Shown: positions 26,595 through 37,351 of the stretch, piece by piece | Position numbering within the stretch: the first letter of the stretch is position 1 | Layout of the letters: each line of letters begins with the position of its first letter | From: Variovorax ginsengisoli | GTDB taxonomy: Bacteria; Pseudomonadota; Gammaproteobacteria; Burkholderiales; Burkholderiaceae_C | Direction: 5' to 3' | NCBI RefSeq assembly: GCF_030811835.1 | Contig: NZ_JAUSRO010000003.1 | Span: 186,001-250,000 of the forward strand | Length of the DNA: 64,000 bases | Notes under the pieces: generated by a model | The model's database searches: none | What the model was told of the DNA's origin: nothing | What the model saw: the letters and a program-made list of their open reading frames with translations, nothing else | Position numbers and translations under genes: made by a program

Positions 26595-29500
26595 GTGCGT
26601 CTTAATTCCATCAAGCTTTCGGGCTTCAAGTCGTTCGCCGAACCCACCAATTTCCTCCTGCCAGGCCAGCTGGTGGGCGTGGTGGGGCCGAACGGTTGCG
26701 GCAAGTCGAACATCATGGACGCCGTGCGCTGGGTGCTGGGCGAGTCGCGCGCCAGCGAACTGCGTGGCGAGTCGATGCAGGACGTGATCTTCAACGGCAC
26801 GACCACGCGCAAGCAGGCCAGCCGGTCCAGCGTCGAGCTGGTGTTCGACAACGCCGACCACCGCGCGGGCGGCCAGTGGTCGCAGTTCGCCGAAATCGCC
26901 GTGCGGCGCGTGCTCACGCGCGACGGCACCAGCAGCTACTACATCAACAACCAGGCGGTGCGCCGGCGTGACGTGCAGGACGTGTTCCTGGGCACCGGCC
27001 TCGGCCCGCGCGCCTACGCCATCATCGGCCAGGGCACGATCAGCCGGATCATCGAATCCAAGCCCGAGGAACTGCGCCTGTTCCTGGAGGAGGCCGCCGG
27101 CGTCTCCAAATACAAGGAGCGCCGCCGCGAGACCGAGAACCGCCTGGGTGACACCCGCGAAAACCTGATCCGCGTCGAAGACATCCTGCGCGAACTCAAC
27201 GCCAACCTCGAGCGCCTGGAAAAGCAGGCCGAGGTCGCCAAGCGCTACAACGCGCTGCAGGCCGACGCGACAACCAAGCAGCACCAGTTGTGGTTCCTCA
27301 AGCGCGCCGAGAGCGGTGCGGACCAGGCGCGGATCAAGGCAGACGCCGACAAGGCCGTCAACGACCTCGAGTCGCGCATGGCCGACCTGCGCCACATCGA
27401 GGCCGATCTCGAGAAAATCCGCCAGGCCCATTACGCGGCCGGCGACCAGGTCAACCAGGCGCAGGGCAAGCTCTACGAAGCCAGCGCCGAAGTCGGCCGG
27501 CTGGAGGCCGAGATTCGCTTCGTGATCGAAGGGCGGCAGCGTGTGGAGCAGCGCATGGTGCAACTGCGCGAGCAGATCGGCCAGTGGGGCACGCGTCGCC
27601 AGGATGCCGAAACGGAGCTCGAAACGCTGGCTGGCCAGGGCTTCGATGCCGAAGAGCAGGCCGAACTGCTGGCCGCGCAGATCGAAGAGTACGAGGCGCG
27701 CCTGCCCGAGCTGGAAGACGCCCAGCAACGCGCGCAGGACGAGGCGAACGCACAACGCACGAAGGTCGTGCAGGTGCAGCAGCAGATCCAGGTGCTGGCG
27801 GCCGACCAGCGCAACATTGAAGAACTGAGCCGCCAGTTCACCCAGCGCAGCGAGCGTCTGCGGGGCGACCGGAATGCGCTGGCCGCACCCGACGAAGCTC
27901 AATTGCGCGACCTGCAGGCGCAGGCCGCCGCCGCGCGGGAAGCGGCTGAAGAGGCCGACGCGCGGCTGCAGGACCTGCAGGAATCGGTGCCGCAACTCGA
28001 CGATGACCGGCGCACCCGTCAGCAGGCCGTCAACGCCGAAGGCGCGCGCCAGGCCGAGCTGTCGGCCCGGCTCGACGCGCTCAGGGCGCTGCAGGAAAAA
28101 GTCAAGACCGACGGCAAGCTCGCGCCTTGGCTGGCCAAGCACGGGCTGGAGGGCCTGCAGGGCTTGTGGAGCCGCATCCACATCGAACAAGGTTGGGAAA
28201 ATGCGCTGGAATCGGCCTTGCGCGAGCGCCTGGGCGCACTCGAGGTGTCGCGCCTGGACATGGTCCGCGCGTTCGGCAACGATGCGCCGCCGGCCAAACT
28301 CGCCTTCTACAGCCCACCGGTGGCCGGCGCACTGCCGGGCGCCAGCGCACTGCCGCGTCTGGCCGACCTGCTGCGACTGAGCGATGCGGGCCAGCAGGCC
28401 CTGCTGACCGATTGGCTCACCGGCTGCTACACGGCCGGCAGCTTCGAGGAAGCACTGGCCCAGCGCGGGCAGCTCCAGCCCGGTGAAGTGATCTATGTGC
28501 AGAGCGGCCATGCCGTGTCTGCGCACAGCGTGAGCTTCTACGCGCAGGATTCCGAGCAGGCCGGCCTGCTCGCGCGGCAGCAGGAAATGGAAAACCTGGG
28601 CCGCCAGTTGCGTGCCCAGACGCTGCTCAACGAAGAAGCGCGAGCCGGTCTGGTGCGGGCCGAGGCGGCCTACGCCGAGGCGGCGCAGCGGCTGGTGCAG
28701 GTGCGCAGGGAGGCGGCGGAGACACAGTCGCGCTCGCATGCCCTGGAGGTCGAGTCGATGCGCCTGAACCAGCTCGCCGAGCAGACGCGGGCCCGCAGCC
28801 AGCAGCTGGAGGCCGATCTGGCCGAGGTCGATGCGCAGCTCGAAGACATTCAGGAGCGCCGCATCGCCGCCGAAGGGCGTTTCGAAGAGCTCGACCTGCA
28901 GCTCGCAGACAGCCAGGAGCGGCATGCGCAGCTCGACGAGCGCGTGATCGAAGCCGGCCGTGCGCTGGCGGCCAGCCGCGAGCAGCATCGCAGCCTCGAG
29001 CGAAAGGCGCAGGAGGCAACCTTCACGCAGCGCTCGGTCGAGGCGCGCCGTGCCGAACTCGGCCGCGCGATCGACACCGCATCGCAGCAGGCCGTGGCGC
29101 TGGCCGACGAGCAGGAGCGCGCAGTCGCCGAACTCGGCCGGTTGTCCGACGCAGCGGCCCAGGGCGGACTGCAGGACGCGCTGGCGCTCAAGCTCGACCG
29201 TGAAACGGCGCTGGGCGCCGCCCGCAGTCAGTACGATGACCTCACGCTCAAGCTGCGTGCCAGCGACGAGCGGCGCCTGCAGCTCGAACGCGAGCTCGAT
29301 CCGCTGCGCCAGCGCATCACCGAATTCCAGCTCAAGGAGCAGGCCGCACGACTGGGTGTGGAGCAATACGATCAGCTGCTGACCGACGCCGGCACCGACC
29401 TCGAAGCGTTGGCGCTGTCCATCGAGACCGACAAGGTGCGCCTGGGCGGCCTGCAGGGAGAGATCGACCGGCTGCACCGCGAGGTGGCAGCGCTCGGTGC

Positions 29501-30107
29501 GGTCAACCTTGCAGCGCTCGACGAGCTGGAATCCGCGCGCGAGCGCAAGACCTTCCTCGACGCACAGTCGGCCGACCTGAACGAGGCCATCGGCACGCTG
29601 GAGGACGCCATCCGCAAGATCGACGGCGAGACGCGCGAGCTGCTCGGCGGCACCTTCAAGATCGTCAATGAGCACTTCAGCCGCATGTTCCCCGAGCTTT
29701 TCGGTGGCGGCAATGCGCGGCTGGTGATGACGGGCGACGAAATCCTCGATGCCGGCGTGCAGGTGCTGGCCCAGCCGCCTGGCAAGAAGAACCAGACAAT
29801 CCATCTGCTGTCGGGCGGCGAGAAGGCGCTCACCGCGATTGCGCTGGTGTTCGCCATCTTCCAGCTCAATCCTGCGCCCTTTTGCCTGCTTGACGAGGTC
29901 GATGCGCCGCTGGACGACGCCAACACAGAGCGCTATGCCAAACTCGTGTCCGCCATGAGCCGTGAAACCCAGTTCCTCTTCATCAGCCATAACAAGATCG
30001 CCATGGAAATGGCCGAGCAACTCATTGGTGTGACCATGCAGGAGCAGGGCGTCTCGCGCATCGTGGCGGTGGACATGGAGTCGGCCGCCTCGATGGTCGA
30101 CGCCTGA
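26595..30107 (+). CDS. smc: Chromosome segregation protein SMC
   Basis: 1170-aa condensin ATPase. N-terminal head with MRLNSIKLSGFKSFAEPTNF and Walker A GPNGCGKSN; long Glu/Gln/Ala-rich coiled coil; hinge around residues 510-650 (LAPWLAKHGLEGLQGLW to AFYSPPVAG); second coil; C-terminal head with signature LLSGGEKALTAIALVFAIFQ and Walker B FCLLDEVDAPLDDAN. GTG start at 26595. The gene is first in the smc-zipA-ligA operon usual for betaproteobacteria. The Ala/Gln-rich coil makes the antisense strand appear open for 1304 codons, which is a shadow. Confidence 0.96.
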   Translation: MRLNSIKLSGFKSFAEPTNFLLPGQLVGVVGPNGCGKSNIMDAVRWVLGESRASELRGESMQDVIFNGTTTRKQASRSSVELVFDNADHRAGGQWSQFAEIAVRRVLTRDGTSSYYINNQAVRRRDVQDVFLGTGLGPRAYAIIGQGTISRIIESKPEELRLFLEEAAGVSKYKERRRETENRLGDTRENLIRVEDILRELNANLERLEKQAEVAKRYNALQADATTKQHQLWFLKRAESGADQARIKADADKAVNDLESRMADLRHIEADLEKIRQAHYAAGDQVNQAQGKLYEASAEVGRLEAEIRFVIEGRQRVEQRMVQLREQIGQWGTRRQDAETELETLAGQGFDAEEQAELLAAQIEEYEARLPELEDAQQRAQDEANAQRTKVVQVQQQIQVLAADQRNIEELSRQFTQRSERLRGDRNALAAPDEAQLRDLQAQAAAAREAAEEADARLQDLQESVPQLDDDRRTRQQAVNAEGARQAELSARLDALRALQEKVKTDGKLAPWLAKHGLEGLQGLWSRIHIEQGWENALESALRERLGALEVSRLDMVRAFGNDAPPAKLAFYSPPVAGALPGASALPRLADLLRLSDAGQQALLTDWLTGCYTAGSFEEALAQRGQLQPGEVIYVQSGHAVSAHSVSFYAQDSEQAGLLARQQEMENLGRQLRAQTLLNEEARAGLVRAEAAYAEAAQRLVQVRREAAETQSRSHALEVESMRLNQLAEQTRARSQQLEADLAEVDAQLEDIQERRIAAEGRFEELDLQLADSQERHAQLDERVIEAGRALAASREQHRSLERKAQEATFTQRSVEARRAELGRAIDTASQQAVALADEQERAVAELGRLSDAAAQGGLQDALALKLDRETALGAARSQYDDLTLKLRASDERRLQLERELDPLRQRITEFQLKEQAARLGVEQYDQLLTDAGTDLEALALSIETDKVRLGGLQGEIDRLHREVAALGAVNLAALDELESARERKTFLDAQSADLNEAIGTLEDAIRKIDGETRELLGGTFKIVNEHFSRMFPELFGGGNARLVMTGDEILDAGVQVLAQPPGKKNQTIHLLSGGEKALTAIALVFAIFQLNPAPFCLLDEVDAPLDDANTERYAKLVSAMSRETQFLFISHNKIAMEMAEQLIGVTMQEQGVSRIVAVDMESAASMVDA

Positions 30108-30120
30108 AGCGGGAGCGGTC

Positions 30121-31215
30121 ATGAGCAGTCTCACCGTCGCCCTTGCAATCCTCGGTGGCCTGGTCCTCGCGGGCCTGGTTGCCTACAACACCTGGATGTC
30201 GCGCCGCAATGCGCCCCGGCAGCCCGATGCACCTGATGCCGACGCGCCCGCACCCGTGGCCTCCCGCCTCGGTGACGACGGGCCGGTGCTTCATGTCGAG
30301 CCACACCCCACGCCCGGCAATGCGCGCCACGAACCCCTGTTCGACCCCGACCTTCCGGCGCCCACCGCGTTGCCGGTGCCGTCGGCCGAGCGCCGCGGCG
30401 GGCTCGATCCGCTGATCGACGTGATCGCGCCGGTCTCGCTGGATGGCCTGGTGTCGGGCGATGCCGCCCTGGCGGCCATGCCCGCCACGCGCCGTGCCGG
30501 CAGCAAGCCGGTGGCGGTCGAAGGCCTGAACGAGCACACCGGCGAGTGGGAGCAGCCTGCACCGGGCCAGCGCTACGGCGCGTTCCAGATCGGCGTGCAG
30601 TTGGCCAACCGCACCGGGGCGCTCAACGAGATCGAGTATTCCGAATTCGTCGTCAAGGCGCAGGCCTTTGCCGATGCCATCAACGGCGCACCCGAATTCC
30701 CGGAAATGCTCGACGAGGTCGCGCGGGCCCGCGAGCTCGACCAGTTCGCCAGTGCGCACGATGCGCAGCTCGGCTTCGTGCTGCGCGCGCGCCACGCTGC
30801 CTGGAGTCCCGGCTACGTGCAGCAGAACGCGGCGCGGCTGGGCTTCGTGCAGGGCATCATTCCGGGCCGCATGATGCTGCCGACGGCCGAGGCGGGCCTG
30901 CCGCCGATCATCGGCCTGTCGTTTGACACGCAGGCTGCGCTGGCCGACGATCCGGCCCAGTCCGCCATCCGCGAACTCACCCTGAGCCTGGACGTGCCCC
31001 AGGTCGACCGCAACGAGCGCCCGTTCGAGCGCATGCGCGAAACCGCCGCCACGCTGGCGCGCGAGATGGACGGCGTGGTGACCGATGGCGATGGCCAGTT
31101 GCTGCGCGAGGAGACCATGGATGTGATCGGCGGCGACCTCGAACAGCTCTATGACACGCTCGACCTGCGCGATCTGCCGGCGGGTTCTCCTCTCGCGCGA
31201 CGCTTGTTCAGCTAG
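30121..31215 (+). CDS. zipA: Cell division protein ZipA homolog
   Basis: 364 aa. N-terminal membrane anchor (residues about 5-23, LTVALAILGGLVLAGLVAYN), a Pro/Ala/Asp-rich linker, then a C-terminal ZipA domain (around residue 150 on) with YGAFQIGVQLANRTGALNEI. ZipA tethers FtsZ to the inner membrane at the septum. Divergent from the E. coli protein, but the topology and the smc-zipA-ligA context support it. 13 bases after smc, 6 before ligA. Confidence 0.88.
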   Translation: MSSLTVALAILGGLVLAGLVAYNTWMSRRNAPRQPDAPDADAPAPVASRLGDDGPVLHVEPHPTPGNARHEPLFDPDLPAPTALPVPSAERRGGLDPLIDVIAPVSLDGLVSGDAALAAMPATRRAGSKPVAVEGLNEHTGEWEQPAPGQRYGAFQIGVQLANRTGALNEIEYSEFVVKAQAFADAINGAPEFPEMLDEVARARELDQFASAHDAQLGFVLRARHAAWSPGYVQQNAARLGFVQGIIPGRMMLPTAEAGLPPIIGLSFDTQAALADDPAQSAIRELTLSLDVPQVDRNERPFERMRETAATLAREMDGVVTDGDGQLLREETMDVIGGDLEQLYDTLDLRDLPAGSPLARRLFS

Positions 31216-33303
<2,088 letters not shown>

Positions 33304-33415
33304 GAGGAGGGAGCCCGGTGCGCACGCTTACCGCGCGTTACCGTACTTCACATCCCCGCAGTCAGTCCGCGCGCTCTGTAAAGACGTTGAACTGACACAT
33401 GCCTCCAGGAGTCCC

Positions 33416-33832
33416 ATGACCATGAACAAGATTCGATTGCTCGGTACCTGCATCGCCGCGGGCGGCCTGGCCGTCCTGAGCGGTTGCGTGGCTTACCCCG
33501 GTGTCTACGACAGCGGCCCGGTCTATGCCGACCCCTACTATTCTTCCGGCCCGACGGTGATTGCGCCGCCACCGGCGGTTTACATCCATGGGGACTACTA
33601 CGACGGCGGCTATTACCGCGAACGCCCCGGTTACTACGGTCGTCCGGGCTACTACGGCGGCCCGCGTCCCGGCTATGGTCCACGCCCGGGCTGGCGACCC
33701 GACAACGGTGGTGGTCGTCCCGGCTACAACGGTGGCCGCCCCGGCGGCGGCCCTCCGGCTCCGGCGCCTCGTCCATCGCCGCGCCCCGAAGGCTACGTGC
33801 AGCCGCCCAACTCGATGGTGCCAGTGCGCTGA
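33416..33832 (+). CDS. Gly/Pro/Tyr-rich lipoprotein of unknown function
   Basis: 138 aa (alternative ATG at 33422). N-terminal signal peptide with lipobox [11 protein letters not shown], then a low-complexity body rich in Tyr, Gly and Pro with repeated [22 protein letters not shown] units and a Pro-rich tail. Such tails suggest an exposed, disordered surface segment. No domain recognised. Confidence 0.7.
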   Translation: MTMNKIRLLGTCIAAGGLAVLSGCVAYPGVYDSGPVYADPYYSSGPTVIAPPPAVYIHGDYYDGGYYRERPGYYGRPGYYGGPRPGYGPRPGWRPDNGGGRPGYNGGRPGGGPPAPAPRPSPRPEGYVQPPNSMVPVR

Positions 33833-33890
33833 GTGCGCTGCGTGCGTTCAGGGCACTGCTTGGTTCCCGCCATCTCGCGATAATCGCCGC

Positions 33891-34430
33891 ATGACGATTC
33901 GTGAAATCCTGAAGATGGGCGATCCGCGGTTGCTGCGCGTGGCGCAGCCGGTGGATGCCTTCGACACCGACGCGCTGCACCTGCTCGTGCGCGACATGTT
34001 CGAGACCATGCATGCGGTCAACGGTGCCGGGTTGGCCGCACCGCAGATCGGGGTGGACCTGCAGCTGGTCATCTTCGGCACCGATGCGCCCAACCCCCGT
34101 TATCCCGACGCCCCGGTGGTGCCGCGCACCGTGCTGCTGAATCCGGTGATCACGCCCATCGGCCCAGACGAGGAAGAGGGCTGGGAAGGTTGTCTGTCGG
34201 TGCCCGGCCTGCGTGGCGTGGTGCCGCGCTTTGCGAATGTGCGCTACACCGGCTTCGACCTCTACGGTGACCCGATCGACCGCACGGTCAGCGGCTTTCA
34301 TGCCCGGGTGGTGCAGCACGAGGTCGATCACCTGCTGGGCGTGCTCTACCCGATGCGGGTGCGCGATTTCTCGCGCTTTGGTTTCACCGAGGTCCTGTTT
34401 CCGGGCTTGGACGCATCGGCTGACGACTGA
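33891..34430 (+). CDS. def: Peptide deformylase
   Basis: 179-aa metalloenzyme removing formyl groups from nascent proteins. The three class motifs are present: [21 protein letters not shown] and QHEVDHLLG, which provide the Fe/Zn ligands Cys, His, His and the catalytic Glu. Start chosen as ATG 33891, in agreement with the family N-terminus [20 protein letters not shown]; longer upstream frames overlap the lipoprotein gene. Not next to fmt, and possibly a second def in the genome. Confidence 0.95.
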   Translation: MTIREILKMGDPRLLRVAQPVDAFDTDALHLLVRDMFETMHAVNGAGLAAPQIGVDLQLVIFGTDAPNPRYPDAPVVPRTVLLNPVITPIGPDEEEGWEGCLSVPGLRGVVPRFANVRYTGFDLYGDPIDRTVSGFHARVVQHEVDHLLGVLYPMRVRDFSRFGFTEVLFPGLDASADD

Positions 34431-34451
34431 GGGCGGTAGCGGCTCAGTCGC

Positions 34452-34856
34452 TCAGTTGTATTTGCCTGAGGTGCCGCCCAGGCTCAGCCGGCCAGCACCC
34501 AGGAAAGCCACGGCGATGGCCGTGAACAGGAAAATCCCCTGCAATTCCAGCGCCCAGCCGCCGGTCTTGCCGATGACCAACAGGTCTTTCATGTGCACCA
34601 GCCAGAAGGCGAACAGCATGTTGATTGCGATCACCAAAGCAGCCGGTCGCGTGAAAACGCCAACGATCACCAGCACCGGCGCGACGATCTCACCGACGTA
34701 GACCAGATAGGCCAGCGCGCTCGGCAGGCCATGCGAGGCCAGCATCCCCGAGACGAAGCCCACGCCGGAGCTGAGCTTGGCGATGCCGTGGAGCAGGATC
34801 AGGATGCCCAGGGCGAGGCGCAGAATCAGTTTGCCGGTGTCGTCGGAGCGGGTCAT
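34452..34856 (-). CDS. DoxX-family membrane protein
   Basis: 134-aa protein with four hydrophobic segments: LILRLALGILILLHGIAKLS, YLVYVGEIVAPVLVIVGVFT, ALVIAINMLFAFWLVHMKDL and FLFTAIAVAFLGAGRLSLGG. Matches the DoxX/YphA family, inner-membrane proteins linked to redox functions in a few cases but mostly uncharacterised. Converges with def. Confidence 0.85.
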   Translation of the reverse strand: MTRSDDTGKLILRLALGILILLHGIAKLSSGVGFVSGMLASHGLPSALAYLVYVGEIVAPVLVIVGVFTRPAALVIAINMLFAFWLVHMKDLLVIGKTGGWALELQGIFLFTAIAVAFLGAGRLSLGGTSGKYN

Positions 34857-34951
34857 GGTTTCAATCCTTTGTGTGAAGAAGACGCGCGATTGTCAGCCAT
34901 GAATCGCCAGCCAGGCATGCCCGCTTTCGGCTTTCAATTGGGCGCGCACCT

Positions 34952-36604
34952 TCAGGCCGTGCCGAGTGCCTGGTCGACGACACCTTGCGCCTCCCCGAGG
35001 ATGCGCTGGAGGTGGTCGGCGCCGAGAAAGCTCTCACCGTAGATCTTGTAGATATCTTCCGTGCCCGAGGGGCGTGCGGCGAACCAGCCGTTGGCGGTCA
35101 CCACCTTGACGCCACCCACGGCCGCACCGTTGCCTGGCGCATGGCTGAGCACCTGCAGCACTTTTTCGCCCGCCAGTTCGGTCGATGTGATTTGTTCTGG
35201 CGACAGCGTCGACAGGCGCTTTTTCTGGGCGGGTGTGGCGGCCGCATCGACGCGGTCAGACACCGGACGGCCCAGCGCCTCGGTGATCTCGTCATAGCGC
35301 TCGCCCGGATCGCGGCCGGTGCGGGCGCGGATTTCGCCGGACAGCAGCGCGGCGGCAATGCCGTCCTTGTCGGTGGTCCACACCGTGCCGTCGCGCCGCA
35401 GGAAGGTGGCGCCGGCGCTTTCTTCGCCGCCAAAGCCCAGCGAGCCGTCGACCAGCCCATCGACGAACCACTTGAAGCCCACCGGTACCTCATGCAGGCG
35501 CCGCCCGAGGCTCGTCGCCACGCGGTCGATGAGTTGGCTGCTGACCAGCGTCTTGCCCACGGCGGCGTTCGCCTGCCATTGGGGGCGGTGGGTGAAAAGG
35601 TAGTCGACCATCACGGCCAGGTAGCTGTTGGGCTGCATCAGGCCGGTGCTGCGCGTGATGATGCCGTGGCGGTCGTGGTCGGTGTCGCACGCGAAGGCGA
35701 TCGGAAAACGGTCCTTCAGCGCGATCAGGCTGTGCATCGCATAGGGCGACGACGGGTCCATGCGGATGCGGCCGTCCCAGTCGAGCGACATGAAGCGGAA
35801 GGTCGGATCGACCTCGCGGTTGAGCACCGTCAGGTTCAGCTTGTAGCGGTCGGCAATGGCGGGCCAGTAGGCGACGCCGGCGCCGCCCAGCGGGTCGACG
35901 CCCAGTTCGATGCTGGCGCCACGGATCGCATCCATGTCGATGACCTGGGCCAGATCCTCGACATAGGCGTTGAGGTAATCGTGGCGATGGGTGGTCGGCA
36001 GCGCGAGTGCCCGGGCCAGCGGCAGCCGCTTGACGCCTTCGAGACCGTTGGCCAGCATCCTGTTGGCCGCTGCTTCGACCGCCGAGGTGATGTCGGTGCC
36101 CGCCGGTCCGCCGTTGGGCGGGTTGTATTTGAAGCCGCCGCTTTCGGGCGGATTGTGCGAGGGCGTGATCACGATGCCGTCGGCCAGGCCGCCAGTGCGG
36201 CCCCGGTTGTAGACCAGGATCGCGTGCGAGACGGCGGGTGTCGGGGTGTATTCGTCGTCCTTGGACAGCATCAATTCCACGCCGTTGGCGGCGAGCACTT
36301 CGATGGCGCTGCTGCCGGCGGGCGTGGACAGCGCATGGGTGTCGATGCCCAGGAACAGCGGGCCATCGATGCCCTTGTCGCGCCGGTAATCGCAAATCGC
36401 CTGCGTGACGGCCAGCACATGCCATTCATTGAACGAATGGTCGAAAGACGACCCCCGATGGCCGGACGTACCGAAGGCCACGCGCTGGCTGGCAACGCCG
36501 GGATCAGGCTGCCCGCTGTAGTAGGCCGAGACCAGGCGCGGCACGTTGACCAGTTGTTCGTAGGGGGCCGGTTGGCCGGCGAGTGGGTGGATGTTTTGGC
36601 TCAT
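34952..36604 (-). CDS. pgm: Alpha-D-glucose-specific phosphoglucomutase
   Basis: 550 aa, as in E. coli Pgm. Interconverts glucose 1-phosphate and glucose 6-phosphate. Phosphoserine loop VAFGTSGHRGSSFDHSFNEW, metal loop ACDTDHDRHGIITR, sugar loop GFGGEESAGATFLRRDG and the C-terminal RPSGTEDIYKIYGESF phosphate-binding loop. The start overlaps the stop of the upstream HAD gene by 4 bases (ATGA), implying coupled translation. Confidence 0.95.
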   Translation of the reverse strand: MSQNIHPLAGQPAPYEQLVNVPRLVSAYYSGQPDPGVASQRVAFGTSGHRGSSFDHSFNEWHVLAVTQAICDYRRDKGIDGPLFLGIDTHALSTPAGSSAIEVLAANGVELMLSKDDEYTPTPAVSHAILVYNRGRTGGLADGIVITPSHNPPESGGFKYNPPNGGPAGTDITSAVEAAANRMLANGLEGVKRLPLARALALPTTHRHDYLNAYVEDLAQVIDMDAIRGASIELGVDPLGGAGVAYWPAIADRYKLNLTVLNREVDPTFRFMSLDWDGRIRMDPSSPYAMHSLIALKDRFPIAFACDTDHDRHGIITRSTGLMQPNSYLAVMVDYLFTHRPQWQANAAVGKTLVSSQLIDRVATSLGRRLHEVPVGFKWFVDGLVDGSLGFGGEESAGATFLRRDGTVWTTDKDGIAAALLSGEIRARTGRDPGERYDEITEALGRPVSDRVDAAATPAQKKRLSTLSPEQITSTELAGEKVLQVLSHAPGNGAAVGGVKVVTANGWFAARPSGTEDIYKIYGESFLGADHLQRILGEAQGVVDQALGTA

Positions 36605-37305
36605 GTCGAAGCTCCGGCGTCAAAAAGGCCCTGAGGCCATTCCATGGAAACGAGATCGCCGATGCGGTCGATGGTCATGTCCGCGTCGGGATAGGCGGCG
36701 ATGGCTTGCGTGTCCATCGCGTAGTGGCCCTGGCGCACGAAAACGGTGGTGAGGCGGTCGCCCCAGGTGGCCTTCATCGCGCTCAGGATGCGCAGCTTGT
36801 CGTCGATCATGACGTAGTGGCGCGCCGGGTAAAGCTGCGCCACCGCATCGAGCACCAGTTCCTTGTGCACGTAGATCAGCACCTCGCCCTCGGTGGCATC
36901 CCAGAGGCCCGAGCGTTCCACCTTGCGCGGCTGGAACACCACGTCGCCGTCGGACAGGATCACCGTGCGCCCGCGGCTGCGCAGCCGTTGCAGCCCATCG
37001 AGCGCGCCCGGATACAGGCGGTCGGCAAACGGGTAGTCGATCAGAAAGCGAGAGGCCTGCAGCAGGCACGGCGAACTCATGCCGAGGGGGGCCTCCTGCA
37101 GGCGATAGCGTTGCAAGGCGCCGAGATAGTCGACGTAGCCCAATTCTTCGCGCAGCGTCTCGAGGATGGTGCGATAGCGTTCGGCCGCCGTGGCACCAAG
37201 CGTGTTGCCCAGATGCGTGTAGAGGTCGGCAATGACGCGGTCGTTGTCGAGCAGCGTGTTGTCAACGTCGACCAGAAAAACGACGTTCTCGGCAGGTGGA
37301 TTCAT
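36601..37305 (-). CDS. HAD-superfamily hydrolase
   Basis: 234 aa from the ATG at 37305, which places the motif I VFLVDVDNTLLDND near residue 10. Motif II is in RTVILSDGDVVF, motif III Lys in ELVLDAVAQLYPARHYVMID and motif IV DDKLRILSAMKATWGDRLTT. A phosphatase of the HAD fold with a helical cap; substrate unknown. Four-base overlap with pgm suggests a sugar-phosphate link. Confidence 0.82.
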   Translation of the reverse strand: MNPPAENVVFLVDVDNTLLDNDRVIADLYTHLGNTLGATAAERYRTILETLREELGYVDYLGALQRYRLQEAPLGMSSPCLLQASRFLIDYPFADRLYPGALDGLQRLRSRGRTVILSDGDVVFQPRKVERSGLWDATEGEVLIYVHKELVLDAVAQLYPARHYVMIDDKLRILSAMKATWGDRLTTVFVRQGHYAMDTQAIAAYPDADMTIDRIGDLVSMEWPQGLFDAGAST

Positions 37306-37351
37306 CGGTGTCGCTGTCTTCCGGGAGAGGGTTGTGGCTGTGATGCAGGAC

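Noticed and set aside
26220..30134. 1304-codon open frame antisense to smc
   Set aside because: It mirrors the Ala/Gln/Glu-rich coiled-coil codons of smc at high GC; the translated product is low-complexity and has no start context. The sense frame has full SMC motifs.
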